Program-made: the position numbers and the translations under genes
NCBI GenBank assembly: GCA_000583135.1
Contig: JFBG01000038.1
Location: forward strand, 38,696-102,695
DNA length: 64,000 nucleotides
DNA from: Thioalkalivibrio sp. HK1
GTDB lineage: Bacteria; Pseudomonadota; Gammaproteobacteria; HK1
Direction: 5' to 3'
Notes under the pieces: generated by a model
The model's database searches: none
What the model was told of the DNA's origin: nothing
Seen by the model: the letters and a program-made list of their open reading frames with translations, nothing else
In this document: positions 7,640 to 17,034 of the stretch, piece by piece
Layout: every line of letters begins with the position of its first letter
Position numbering within the stretch: position 1 is the first letter of the stretch

Positions 7640-10600
7640 ATGAAACGACTCGTCCTTTCCCTTCTTTGCTCCTTGTCGGTGCTTGCAGCCTCCGGCGCAT
7701 ACGGGCAGGTGCGAACGGCACTCAATCCCCAAAGCGGCCAGTTCACGATCAACGAGGGCTCCTCCAAAACCTTTACCCTTACGGTTACTTCTTCCTCCTT
7801 GGTGACATTCAATCTATCGAGCAGCAGCTCGGATGTGACCTTTTCTCCCTCGTCTTTATCCTTTCCCGCCTCGCCGAGTACTGTGACAAGAACCATCACC
7901 GTCACAGCGGCCGAGGACGATGATTCCTCCGATGAATCCGAAAGTATTTCATTCATCCCTTCGTCGGGAGGAAGCGGGATATCGCCATTTCAATATCCGA
8001 TCGCCGTTGCGGATAACGACGATCCCGGATTCGATGTCGCTTCCACCTTCACGGTAAAGGAAGGGACCACCAAAACCTTGGCGGTGGCGTTGGCCACACC
8101 GCCGAAGGGATGGAGGGTGGTCGTCAGCCTGACCAAGAAGAGCGGTAGTTCCGACATGAGTTTTTCTCCCTCGAGCATGGTCTTCTCCGCCTCCAACTGG
8201 AATACGCCACAGAATGTCACGGTGAGAACCGTCGATGATCCGGATGCCGTCGATGATATCGCAACGATCACGCTCACAGGGTCGGAGGCCGACTATGAGG
8301 GCGTCAGCACCGATGTAAAGATCGTTATCGACGATAAACATACCGCCCAAGTGATCGTCGGCGATTTGAACCATGCGAACGGTTTGATACTGAACGAAGG
8401 AGGTCAAAGCGAATCCATCACCGTGCGTTTGTCGACGTGGCCCGTCGGCGGGAATGTGACGGTGGACGTGGTAACCTATATCAGAGAATTGAGTTTTTCC
8501 CCGTCGAGACTGACCTTCTCATCTTCCAACTATCAAACACCTCAGACCGTCGAGGTAACAGCCCTCGAAGAAGACGACGGGGTTCAAGGTGGGGGACCGG
8601 TGCTCCTTGCGGCCTCGGGTGCCGATTACGGTCAGGCCAGGACTTACTTTCAAACCTATATCAACGACAACGATACCGTCGGGTTGACCATCAGCCCCTC
8701 GTCCTTGGTATTGGCGGAATCGGGAGACGAAAAGACCTTCTCGGTGAAACTGAAAACGCAGCCGGCAATAGGGAATGTGAAGGATGTAACGGTGAATCTG
8801 ACACTGCCGACGACGCTTGGTCATGTCAGCATGTCACCATCGAGCCTGACTTTCACCTCTTCGAATTGGAGCTCGGCCCAAACCGTCACGCTAAGCGCAG
8901 GCAGCGACTTGAACGGGAACCCGGAGTTTGGAACGATCGGCCTTTCGGCCACCGGGGCCGACCGATATAGCGAATACAACGGCATCACCGGCAGCATGGA
9001 TACCCATGTCACCGACGATGATCCGCGCAAATTCATCATTTCGGCACGTGTCGGTCATTTCAAATACAACTCTTTGTCCATGGCCGAAGGAGGCGAGGCG
9101 ACGCTGGATTTGAAACTGTCCGCGCAGCCGGTCGGCGGTAATGTAATCGTCAATCTATCGGCGGAAAGCGGATCGGATGTGACCTTCTCTCCCTCCAGCC
9201 TGACCTTCACATCCTCCAACTGGGATACGGCGCAGGTTTTCACGGTGAGCGCCGCCGAAGACGATGACGGAAACCAAGATGAATCGACCCTCTCGATCTT
9301 GGCCAAGGGAGGGGACTACAACAACTTCACCCATAGTTCGAATATCTACATATCGGATAACGACCGCCCGAATATCGTTCGAGTCCCCACCGGCGATGTA
9401 ACCATCGAAGAAGGCGAAAGCGTCACCTTCAGCATCAGCCTCTCCGCCGCCCCTTCCGAGAATCAGACGATCATTCATAACATCTCGCAGCTTGGCGGCA
9501 AGATGATTCGACCCAACGGCGAAAGCAATAGTTTCACATTCACCCCCCAAAACTGGAATACGCCGCAAACCACGACCTACCTTGCACTTTGGGATAGAGA
9601 CGATCAGAACTATCAAACCAGGATGGTAACCACTTTCTTCGGGGAACCGGCCGATTACGATACGATCACCGTCGCCGAGAACGACGAACAGAATCCTTTG
9701 GTCTTCTCATCCGATGAATTGGATATCACCGAAGGAGGTAGCGCAACCTTCACCGTCAAGCTGGGAAGCAAGCCTCTCGACGAACCGAATACGACCCCCG
9801 AAAACCGTAACGTGACCGTCTCTTTGATCAAGGCGGGCAGCAGCGATGTGGAGATTTCTCCGACGACATTGACCTTCACATCTTCCAACTGGGATACGGC
9901 GCAAACGGTCACGGTGGATACCTCGGAAGACGCCGATACCATCGACGATGCCGCGAACATCTCGTTTACGGCTGTCGGCACCTACTTCGGGAATGCAGCC
10001 ATCTCCGACGGGGTGAAGGTATCGGTTCTCGATAAACGATTGGTCCTTTCCCACTCGTCGTTGACGATCGGCGAAGGAGAATCGAAGAATTTCAGCGTGA
10101 AGTTGTCCCAGCGTCCGAATGGTAATGTAACGGTGGGACTGCTACCGTCGTACCGTCAAGGGAGTGTCTCCCCGGCGAGTTTGACCTTCACCCCGTCGAA
10201 CTGGGATTCGGCTCAAACCGTCACGGTGAGCATCGCCGAGGACGATGACGGAGCCGAAGGGTCGTTCAATATCAACATCGCCGCCTTCGGAGCCAACTAC
10301 GCCGGGGTCACGTCATCGGTGAAGATCAACGCGACCGATAACGACGATCTCGGATTGAAAGTCGCCTCCACCTTGTCGGTGACCGAAGGATCCGACAGTG
10401 CATTGGCGGTGAGTCTGACCGCTCAGCCGACGGGCGGGGATGTCAGCGTCATCGTGGTCAGGGGGGATGGCAGCGCCGACGTGACCTTTTCTCCTGCGAG
10501 CCTTACCTTCTCGGGCTCGAACTGGAATACGCCGCAGACCATCACGGTCAGCGCCGCCGAGGACGATGATGCCCAAGCGGATAGTTTGTCGATCTCGCTC

Positions 10601-13600
10601 GGGGCTTCGGGGGGCAACTACAACAATATCGGCGCCGGCGTAAAAATCAACGTGACGGAAAACGACAACCCGGGGCTGATCACCGACCCCTCTTCGGATT
10701 TGGGGCTGACGGAAGGAGCCGATAAAACCTTCAGCGTAAGACTGGCTGCGGAACCGACCGGGGACGTGACCATCACCTTGACGTCGAGCGGCAGTTCCGA
10801 CGTGACCTTGTCTCCTACCAGCCTTACCTTCGAACCTTGGCAGTGGAGCACCCCCAAACCCGTTACCGCAAGCGCCGCCGAAGACGATGATGGCAGCAGC
10901 GATAGCGCGAGCATCTCGCTTGCCGCCTCCGGGGCCGACTACGCCGATATCACCGGCAGTCTGGATGTGACGGTGACCGACAACGACTCCCCGGGTTTGA
11001 CCCTCTCGACCAGGAAATTGACGATCGACGAGGGTGCCGGCGGAGATTTCACCGTGAGACTGGCCATCGAGCCGAGCGGAAATGTCAGCGTCTCCTTGAC
11101 CATCAGCGGCAGCGACGATGTAACGCTATCCCCGGCGACTTTGGCCTTCACTCCTTCGAACTGGAGCACGACTCGAGTCGTCACGGTCAATGCCACCCAA
11201 GATGCCGATGCCAACGACGACAGCGCGAGCATCTCGCTTGCCGCCTCCGGGGCCGACTACGACAACGTCTCCGGGAGCCTCGCCGTCGAGGTCAGCGACG
11301 ATGAAAGCCACGAGTTGATCCTCGATCCCTCGACCTTGGGGCTGACGGAGGGAGGCAGCGATGACCTCACCGTCAAGTTATCCGCAGAGCCGACCGGCAA
11401 CGTCACCGTCAATGCAACCCAAAGCGGCAGCGACGACGTGGGTGTGTCCACGGATGAATTGAGTTTCACGAGCGGCAACTGGAATACGCCTCAAGTCGTC
11501 TCCGTCAGCACCACCGAGGACGATGATGGATTCAACGATAGCGCCAGCCTTTCGTTCGTCGCCTCGGGAGCCGACTTCGACAAGGTCAGTAGCAGCGTGC
11601 AGGTCAACGTAACCGACAACGACACCCCCGGACTGACCCTCGTCCCGTCCGGGAGCCTGAAAGTCGCCGAAGGGGGCGATGAAAGTTTCACGGTGCGATT
11701 GGCGATCCAGCCGGATAGCCCGGTGAGGGTCGAGTTGTCCCAAAGCGGCAGCGATGACTTGCTCATCTCCCCGACCATAGTGAACTTCCTGGCCAACACT
11801 TGGGACTCGCCCAAAAAAATCGAAGTCACCGCCTACGAGGACGACGATGCCGTCAGTGACATCGCCAACATCACGCTGACCGCTTATGGAGCCAACTACG
11901 GCGGCATCACCGGCAGTTTGCAGATCCAGACGATCGAAAACGATACCCGCGGGCTGACCATCAGCCCCTCGACCTTGGGATTGACCGAAGGGGACGATGG
12001 CACCTTCACCGTGAGATTGAACACCCAACCCACCGCTGATGTGACCGTCGGCTTGGTCGCGAGCGGCAGCGCCGATGTGAGCCTATCCCCTTCGAGCCTG
12101 ACCTTCACCGCTTCGGATTGGTCTATCCCGAAAACCGTCACCGCCGCCGCCGCCGATGACAACAATGTGGAAGAGGATGTCGTCAATGTTTCGCTGACGG
12201 CTTCGGGGGCCGGCTACGGCAGTGTCAGCGGCAGCCTGAAGGTGACGATCACCGACAACGGCTCCCCCGGATTGACCCTCTCGTCGGCGAGCCTGACCAT
12301 CGACGAGGGGGATGAAGAATCCTTCACCGTGACGCTGGCGACGCAGCCGACTCAAGCGGTCACCCTTGAACTGACCTCGAACGACAACCCCGACGTGAGC
12401 GTCGATACCGATCCGCTCGCGAACGGCCGACAAAACACGCTGACGTTCACGAGATCGAACTGGGACTCGGCCCAAACCGTCACGGTGAGCGTCGCCGAGG
12501 ATAACGACGGAGCGGCGGATGCCGGGAGCATCGCGTTGAATGCTTCGGGCGGCGAGTACGGTGTCGTCAGCGGCAGCGTGCAGATATCGATCACCGACAA
12601 CGACGAGCCGGAGTTGATCGTCGCTCCCCGGGACTTGGGAGTGACGGAAGGAGGCAACGGCACCTTCTCGGTGAAGCTGAACGCTCAGCCGACCGGCGGT
12701 GACGTCACCATCGACCTGACCCGCAGCGGAAGCACCGATATCACCCTATCCCCATCGAGCCTGACCTTCACCCGCTCCGACTGGAGCACGCAGCAGACGG
12801 TCACGGTTGCGGCGGCCGAGGATAGCGACGGGATCTCAGAGAGCACCGATGTTTCGCTTTCGGCCTCGGGAGCCGATTTCGACGGCGTCACCGACAGCGT
12901 CGATATATCGATCACCGACAACGATACCCCGGGATTGATCCTCTCCCACCTGACATTGCCGGTGCCCGAGGGGGGTAGCGGACTCCTCGCGATGAGCTTG
13001 GCGGTGCAGCCGAGCGGGAATGTGACCATCGATTTGACGACGAGCGGCAGCGAGGACGTGAGAGCGTCCCCGACGAGTCTGACCTTCACGAGCGCCGACT
13101 GGAATACGCCGAAGACCGTCACGGTCAGCGCCGCCGAGGACGACGATATCGCGATGGATACCGCCATCGTCTCCCTCGTCGCTTCGGGCGCCGACTACGA
13201 AGGACTCACCGGCACCGTACAGGTGGATGTGAGCGACAACGATACTCGCGGTTTGAACATCAACCCCTCGGCCTTAGGGCTGACCGAAGGAGAAGATGGC
13301 ATCTTCGTCGTGAAATTGAACTCGAAGCCGAGCTGGAACGTAAGCGTCGCCGTGACCGCAAGCGGCAGCGACGACATAACGATCTCGCCTTCGATCCTTG
13401 CCTTCGATACCACCAACTGGAACACCGTGCAGACCGTCACGGTCAGCGCCGCCGAAGACGATGACTTGGATAACGACGCCGCCACCGTCTTCCTCGTGGC
13501 ATCGGGCGCCGACTACACCGATATCACCGGCAGCATGCAAGTCTCGGTGACCGATAACGACACTCCGGGGCTGACCGTCTCGCCGAACAGTCTGTCGATG

Positions 13601-16345
13601 GTCGAGGGCGATACCGGGGAATTCACGGTGATGCTGGCCGTGCGGCCGAGTACGGATATCACCTTGGAATTGGTCTCGTCGAATCCCGGTGTGACCCTCT
13701 CCTCATCGAGTTTGACCTTCACCCCCTCCGACTGGAGCACCGATCGCACGGTCACGATCAGCGCCGCCGAGGACGACGACTTCGACGACGATCCCGCCAC
13801 CGTCTCGCTGACGGCTTCGGGCGCCGAATACGAGGGCATCGTCGGCAATCTATCGGTCTGGGTGGTGGATAACGATATCCCCCAAATCACCCTCTCGGCG
13901 ACGACATTGACCGTCGTCGAGGGAAGCGACAACACCTTCACCGCGAGGCTGAAAAATCGACCGATCGACGAAGACACGACCTTGGATCTGACGGTGAGCG
14001 GCAGCCCCGACATCACCCTCTCCCCCGAGAGGCTAATCTTCACGGTCTCTAACTGGGACAGGGATCAGACGGTCACCGTCAGCGCCGCCGAGGATGAGGA
14101 CGAAGAAGGGGAAAGCGGAACCATCTCCTTGGCCGGAACCTTGAACGGCGAGCGGATCTTCGGCAACGTGCAGGTCTCGGTAACCGACAGCAACTCCGAG
14201 GCGACCTCGCCGCCGGTCACGGTCACTCACGAACTGTCCTTCCCTTCCACTTCTTGGCTCGAACTCGACGAGGGGTCGAGCGCGACCTTCACCGTGCGGG
14301 GGAGCGAAGAGCCGCCCGAGAGCGTGATGATTACCCTATCCGGAAGCGGCAGCACCGACGTGACCTTCGATACCGACCCCCGAACCGATGGCAATCAGAA
14401 CACGCTGACCATCACCCCCGATGATTGGAATGTCGATCGAACCGTCTCGGTCAGCGCCTCCGAGGATGACGATGCGGTCTCGGATCGGGCGAATGTGTCG
14501 TTCCATGGCACCGCCACCGATTTCGTGATCACCGGCAGCATGCCGGTCGAGGTGAGCGACAACGACACCCCGGGGCTGGAAGCCCTCCCCGCCGCCTTGA
14601 CCATCGATGAGAGCTCGAGCGCCGTCTTTGCCGTGCGACTCGATACCCAGCCGCTCGGGAATGTCATATTGACCTTCGACAACGGCGATTCGGATACCGC
14701 TTTGTCCCCCTCGAATCTGATCTTCACCCCCTCCAACTGGAGGAGAGCGCGCAACGTCACGGTGAACGGGGTGCCGGATGTGGACGATACCGACGACGAT
14801 CCCGCGGATATCACCATCTCGGCCAAAGGCGGCGGCTACGACGGCTTGGTCACCCGAGTTCAGGTGAGAGTCGACGAAGCCGAGCGAGGCGCAATCCCCA
14901 TCACCGATATTCCCGGGTTCACGATCACCGGCGCCCCGGTCGAAGTCGACGAGGGTTCGACGAACGATTTCTACTTGAGATTGCTCAACCGCCCCACGGC
15001 CGATGTCACGGTCACCTTGGATGTCACCGGCGAGAGCGTGACCCTCGATACCAATTCCTTGGCGGATGGCAATCAGAACACCCTGACCTTCTCCCCTTCG
15101 AATTTCAACGGCTCCCGGATGGTGAGCGTATCTGCGCACGAGGACGACAATACGACCGACGAGGTGGAAAGATTGTCGTTTTCGGCCACGGGCGGGAACT
15201 ACGAGGGGCTGAAAGCCGCAGCATCGGTGAGCGTGGATGACAACGACTCCCCCTCGCTGATCACCTCGCAACCGATGTCGGCAGGATTCGCCGAGCCGAG
15301 AATGAAATTCACGGTCAACCTCTCGGTCTTCCCGAGCGCCCCGGTGAGGGTTGCCATCTCCTTGCCTTCGAGCGTTGCGGGCATGACCCTCGACACCGAT
15401 ATCGCCACTCCCGGCAACCAAGGCACACTGTCCTTCACCCCCTCGGATTTCAAGACCCCGCAGAGCGTCTATCTGACCGTGAGCGATGATTTCCAAAGCC
15501 GCGGCGTGAACATCACCCTTCTCGCCGACGGCGGCAACTACACCGGCGTCTCGGATATCATGACCGTGATGATGAGCGATATCGACACGATCTTGGGAAG
15601 AGGCGGCGACGATTACTCGGATAGAGGCGATCCGCGCTATTGGTGGCCGGTACAAACCCTGGCTCTGGCCATCCCGCCCCCCTCCGTGGTGGATCAGGCG
15701 ATGATCAGCATCGGCTGCCGACAGCAAAGCGAATGCGAGGTATTCCTCGTCTGCAATGCGCAAACCGACGGCACGAGTTTCAGGGGCGGACTGCCCGAAC
15801 CCATCCCCGCTTGGGGAATCGCAAGACTGAGCGCATCGGATATCACCGATATCACCGGAGCGATGAGATCCGGAACGGGACGATTGGGGTGTGCTTTGCA
15901 CAGCGAGGATCGCGTCACCGCCCAAGTCTGGACCCGCTCCGGCGATGGCGTATTGGTCAACAACAGCGCATATATCCCGAGCGTCGATATCGAGGGAGTG
16001 CATCGGGCGGATATCGAATCGATCCCCGGCCCCGACGAGGTGGATCTCTCGAATATCCGCATCCGCTGTCGGGCACCCTATCCCCAAGATTGCACCTCGA
16101 CCACGATCGCCTGCTTCGAGGACGATGGCATCGGATACTACGGCGATTTGGGGATCATCGAACGCCACACCGTCAAGCACCTACAAACATCGGAACTGGC
16201 CGATATCATCGGCCATCGCTGGAGTGGCGCGGAGCTTAGCTGCGAACTGCGCTCCGATGCCCCCTTCACGGCCCAGATCCTGACCCGTACCGGTGGCGGC
16301 GGAGCCTTGGTCAACAACAACGCCGTCGGCTCGCTCTCCTTCTAG
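7640..16345 (+). CDS. Giant secreted Calx-beta-like repeat protein with duplicated Cys domain
   Basis: 2901 residues. The signal peptide is MKRLVLSLLCSLSVLAASGAYG, and GGAG precedes the ATG. From about residue 30 to 2640 I count 24 units of roughly 100 residues, each with a start like LTVxEGxxxTFTVKL, a middle like VTLSPSSLTFTxxNW, then QTVTVSAAEDDD, a stretch like ASGADY and an end like VTDNDTPGL. This resembles the Calx-beta/cadherin-like Ca2+-binding repeats of bacterial adhesins, and the acidic EDDD and DND motifs fit Ca2+ binding. The last 240 or so residues are different: two related halves, each with four Cys, ending AQVWTRSGDGVLVNNSA and AQILTRTGGGGALVNNNA. The same domain ends the convergent 1561-residue protein. 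No transmembrane anchor, RTX array or autotransporter barrel is seen, so the export route and attachment are unclear. A role in adhesion or as an extracellular matrix protein is inference. Confidence 0.85.
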   Translation: MKRLVLSLLCSLSVLAASGAYGQVRTALNPQSGQFTINEGSSKTFTLTVTSSSLVTFNLSSSSSDVTFSPSSLSFPASPSTVTRTITVTAAEDDDSSDESESISFIPSSGGSGISPFQYPIAVADNDDPGFDVASTFTVKEGTTKTLAVALATPPKGWRVVVSLTKKSGSSDMSFSPSSMVFSASNWNTPQNVTVRTVDDPDAVDDIATITLTGSEADYEGVSTDVKIVIDDKHTAQVIVGDLNHANGLILNEGGQSESITVRLSTWPVGGNVTVDVVTYIRELSFSPSRLTFSSSNYQTPQTVEVTALEEDDGVQGGGPVLLAASGADYGQARTYFQTYINDNDTVGLTISPSSLVLAESGDEKTFSVKLKTQPAIGNVKDVTVNLTLPTTLGHVSMSPSSLTFTSSNWSSAQTVTLSAGSDLNGNPEFGTIGLSATGADRYSEYNGITGSMDTHVTDDDPRKFIISARVGHFKYNSLSMAEGGEATLDLKLSAQPVGGNVIVNLSAESGSDVTFSPSSLTFTSSNWDTAQVFTVSAAEDDDGNQDESTLSILAKGGDYNNFTHSSNIYISDNDRPNIVRVPTGDVTIEEGESVTFSISLSAAPSENQTIIHNISQLGGKMIRPNGESNSFTFTPQNWNTPQTTTYLALWDRDDQNYQTRMVTTFFGEPADYDTITVAENDEQNPLVFSSDELDITEGGSATFTVKLGSKPLDEPNTTPENRNVTVSLIKAGSSDVEISPTTLTFTSSNWDTAQTVTVDTSEDADTIDDAANISFTAVGTYFGNAAISDGVKVSVLDKRLVLSHSSLTIGEGESKNFSVKLSQRPNGNVTVGLLPSYRQGSVSPASLTFTPSNWDSAQTVTVSIAEDDDGAEGSFNINIAAFGANYAGVTSSVKINATDNDDLGLKVASTLSVTEGSDSALAVSLTAQPTGGDVSVIVVRGDGSADVTFSPASLTFSGSNWNTPQTITVSAAEDDDAQADSLSISLGASGGNYNNIGAGVKINVTENDNPGLITDPSSDLGLTEGADKTFSVRLAAEPTGDVTITLTSSGSSDVTLSPTSLTFEPWQWSTPKPVTASAAEDDDGSSDSASISLAASGADYADITGSLDVTVTDNDSPGLTLSTRKLTIDEGAGGDFTVRLAIEPSGNVSVSLTISGSDDVTLSPATLAFTPSNWSTTRVVTVNATQDADANDDSASISLAASGADYDNVSGSLAVEVSDDESHELILDPSTLGLTEGGSDDLTVKLSAEPTGNVTVNATQSGSDDVGVSTDELSFTSGNWNTPQVVSVSTTEDDDGFNDSASLSFVASGADFDKVSSSVQVNVTDNDTPGLTLVPSGSLKVAEGGDESFTVRLAIQPDSPVRVELSQSGSDDLLISPTIVNFLANTWDSPKKIEVTAYEDDDAVSDIANITLTAYGANYGGITGSLQIQTIENDTRGLTISPSTLGLTEGDDGTFTVRLNTQPTADVTVGLVASGSADVSLSPSSLTFTASDWSIPKTVTAAAADDNNVEEDVVNVSLTASGAGYGSVSGSLKVTITDNGSPGLTLSSASLTIDEGDEESFTVTLATQPTQAVTLELTSNDNPDVSVDTDPLANGRQNTLTFTRSNWDSAQTVTVSVAEDNDGAADAGSIALNASGGEYGVVSGSVQISITDNDEPELIVAPRDLGVTEGGNGTFSVKLNAQPTGGDVTIDLTRSGSTDITLSPSSLTFTRSDWSTQQTVTVAAAEDSDGISESTDVSLSASGADFDGVTDSVDISITDNDTPGLILSHLTLPVPEGGSGLLAMSLAVQPSGNVTIDLTTSGSEDVRASPTSLTFTSADWNTPKTVTVSAAEDDDIAMDTAIVSLVASGADYEGLTGTVQVDVSDNDTRGLNINPSALGLTEGEDGIFVVKLNSKPSWNVSVAVTASGSDDITISPSILAFDTTNWNTVQTVTVSAAEDDDLDNDAATVFLVASGADYTDITGSMQVSVTDNDTPGLTVSPNSLSMVEGDTGEFTVMLAVRPSTDITLELVSSNPGVTLSSSSLTFTPSDWSTDRTVTISAAEDDDFDDDPATVSLTASGAEYEGIVGNLSVWVVDNDIPQITLSATTLTVVEGSDNTFTARLKNRPIDEDTTLDLTVSGSPDITLSPERLIFTVSNWDRDQTVTVSAAEDEDEEGESGTISLAGTLNGERIFGNVQVSVTDSNSEATSPPVTVTHELSFPSTSWLELDEGSSATFTVRGSEEPPESVMITLSGSGSTDVTFDTDPRTDGNQNTLTITPDDWNVDRTVSVSASEDDDAVSDRANVSFHGTATDFVITGSMPVEVSDNDTPGLEALPAALTIDESSSAVFAVRLDTQPLGNVILTFDNGDSDTALSPSNLIFTPSNWRRARNVTVNGVPDVDDTDDDPADITISAKGGGYDGLVTRVQVRVDEAERGAIPITDIPGFTITGAPVEVDEGSTNDFYLRLLNRPTADVTVTLDVTGESVTLDTNSLADGNQNTLTFSPSNFNGSRMVSVSAHEDDNTTDEVERLSFSATGGNYEGLKAAASVSVDDNDSPSLITSQPMSAGFAEPRMKFTVNLSVFPSAPVRVAISLPSSVAGMTLDTDIATPGNQGTLSFTPSDFKTPQSVYLTVSDDFQSRGVNITLLADGGNYTGVSDIMTVMMSDIDTILGRGGDDYSDRGDPRYWWPVQTLALAIPPPSVVDQAMISIGCRQQSECEVFLVCNAQTDGTSFRGGLPEPIPAWGIARLSASDITDITGAMRSGTGRLGCALHSEDRVTAQVWTRSGDGVLVNNSAYIPSVDIEGVHRADIESIPGPDEVDLSNIRIRCRAPYPQDCTSTTIACFEDDGIGYYGDLGIIERHTVKHLQTSELADIIGHRWSGAELSCELRSDAPFTAQILTRTGGGGALVNNNAVGSLSF

Positions 16346-17034
16346 CCGCTTCGCCGATTGGCTTTCGACAAAATTCCCATTCAAAGAATCCCCGTCGGAG
16401 CTCTCGATGAGGATTTCTCGTTTCCGATAGCGTTGGTTGTGCAGCGAATTTCTTGGCCAACTCCTTATCCTTGGCCAACCCTTGGGCGCTGCGCTTCACG
16501 CGCCAAGCGTATATGACAACCTACCACCGATGCGCCGATAAGCCAAGCGCGCTCCCCTTGGAGGGTATCGCTCGAAGCCGATGCCCCGAAGCCGAGGTCT
16601 TTATCGATGCAATCGACCGAGTCTATGGGCGTGATGGAAAGAGTCGATGAAAACCGATCGATCACCTTCGCTCGCGATCGGTAATCGGATCGAGGATATC
16701 TCAAAGGAAGGAAGGAAGAAAGAAAAGGAAGAAAGAAATCGCCTTGCACTCATCGGATATTGCCGCAAGGAGATGATCGATCGGAATATCGCCCGAGAGA
16801 GGAAAATGGCGAAAGGGATACCCCGGGGCATCGCTCGCAGGCCTCGTCATTCGAATATGACGCGCGGGCGATGGAAAGCGGGCGACGCGGATATTCTTGA
16901 AAAGACCCATTCCCCGAGGAATCTTAGGAGGGATTCATCCCGCCACCCCCACGCTACACCCGAAAGACAAGACAGACAAACCGGCTTCGCCCTCACTCAC
17001 CCGTTGCGCTGTTGTTGACCAAGGCTCCGCCGCC
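16295..17034. repeat. 24-bp perfect inverted repeat joining the 3' ends of the two giant genes
   Basis: The sequence at 16295-16318 recurs exactly inverted at 17011-17034. Both encode GGGALVNN in the shared C-terminal domain, so the match is explained by homology, but its identity at the DNA level makes it a possible recombination site flanking about 690 bp. Confidence 0.85.
16346..16992. other. Intergenic region between the convergent giant genes, with a polypurine tract
   Basis: No gene is supported. A 36-nt pure purine run (A/G only) lies at 16703-16738, made of GGAA and GAAA units. A weak hairpin, GAATC with GATTC, lies near 16919-16936. No clear T-rich intrinsic terminator was seen for either gene. 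Confidence 0.5.

Noticed and set aside
15595..15625. RTX-type export signal near the end of the first giant protein (GRGGDDYSD)
   Set aside because: Only a single loose match, not an array of GGxGxDxUx repeats.
14336..16180. Open frame of 614 codons opposite the 3' part of the first giant gene
   Set aside because: Shadow of the Calx-beta-like repeats; it shows the periodic pattern of the opposite strand and no start signal.
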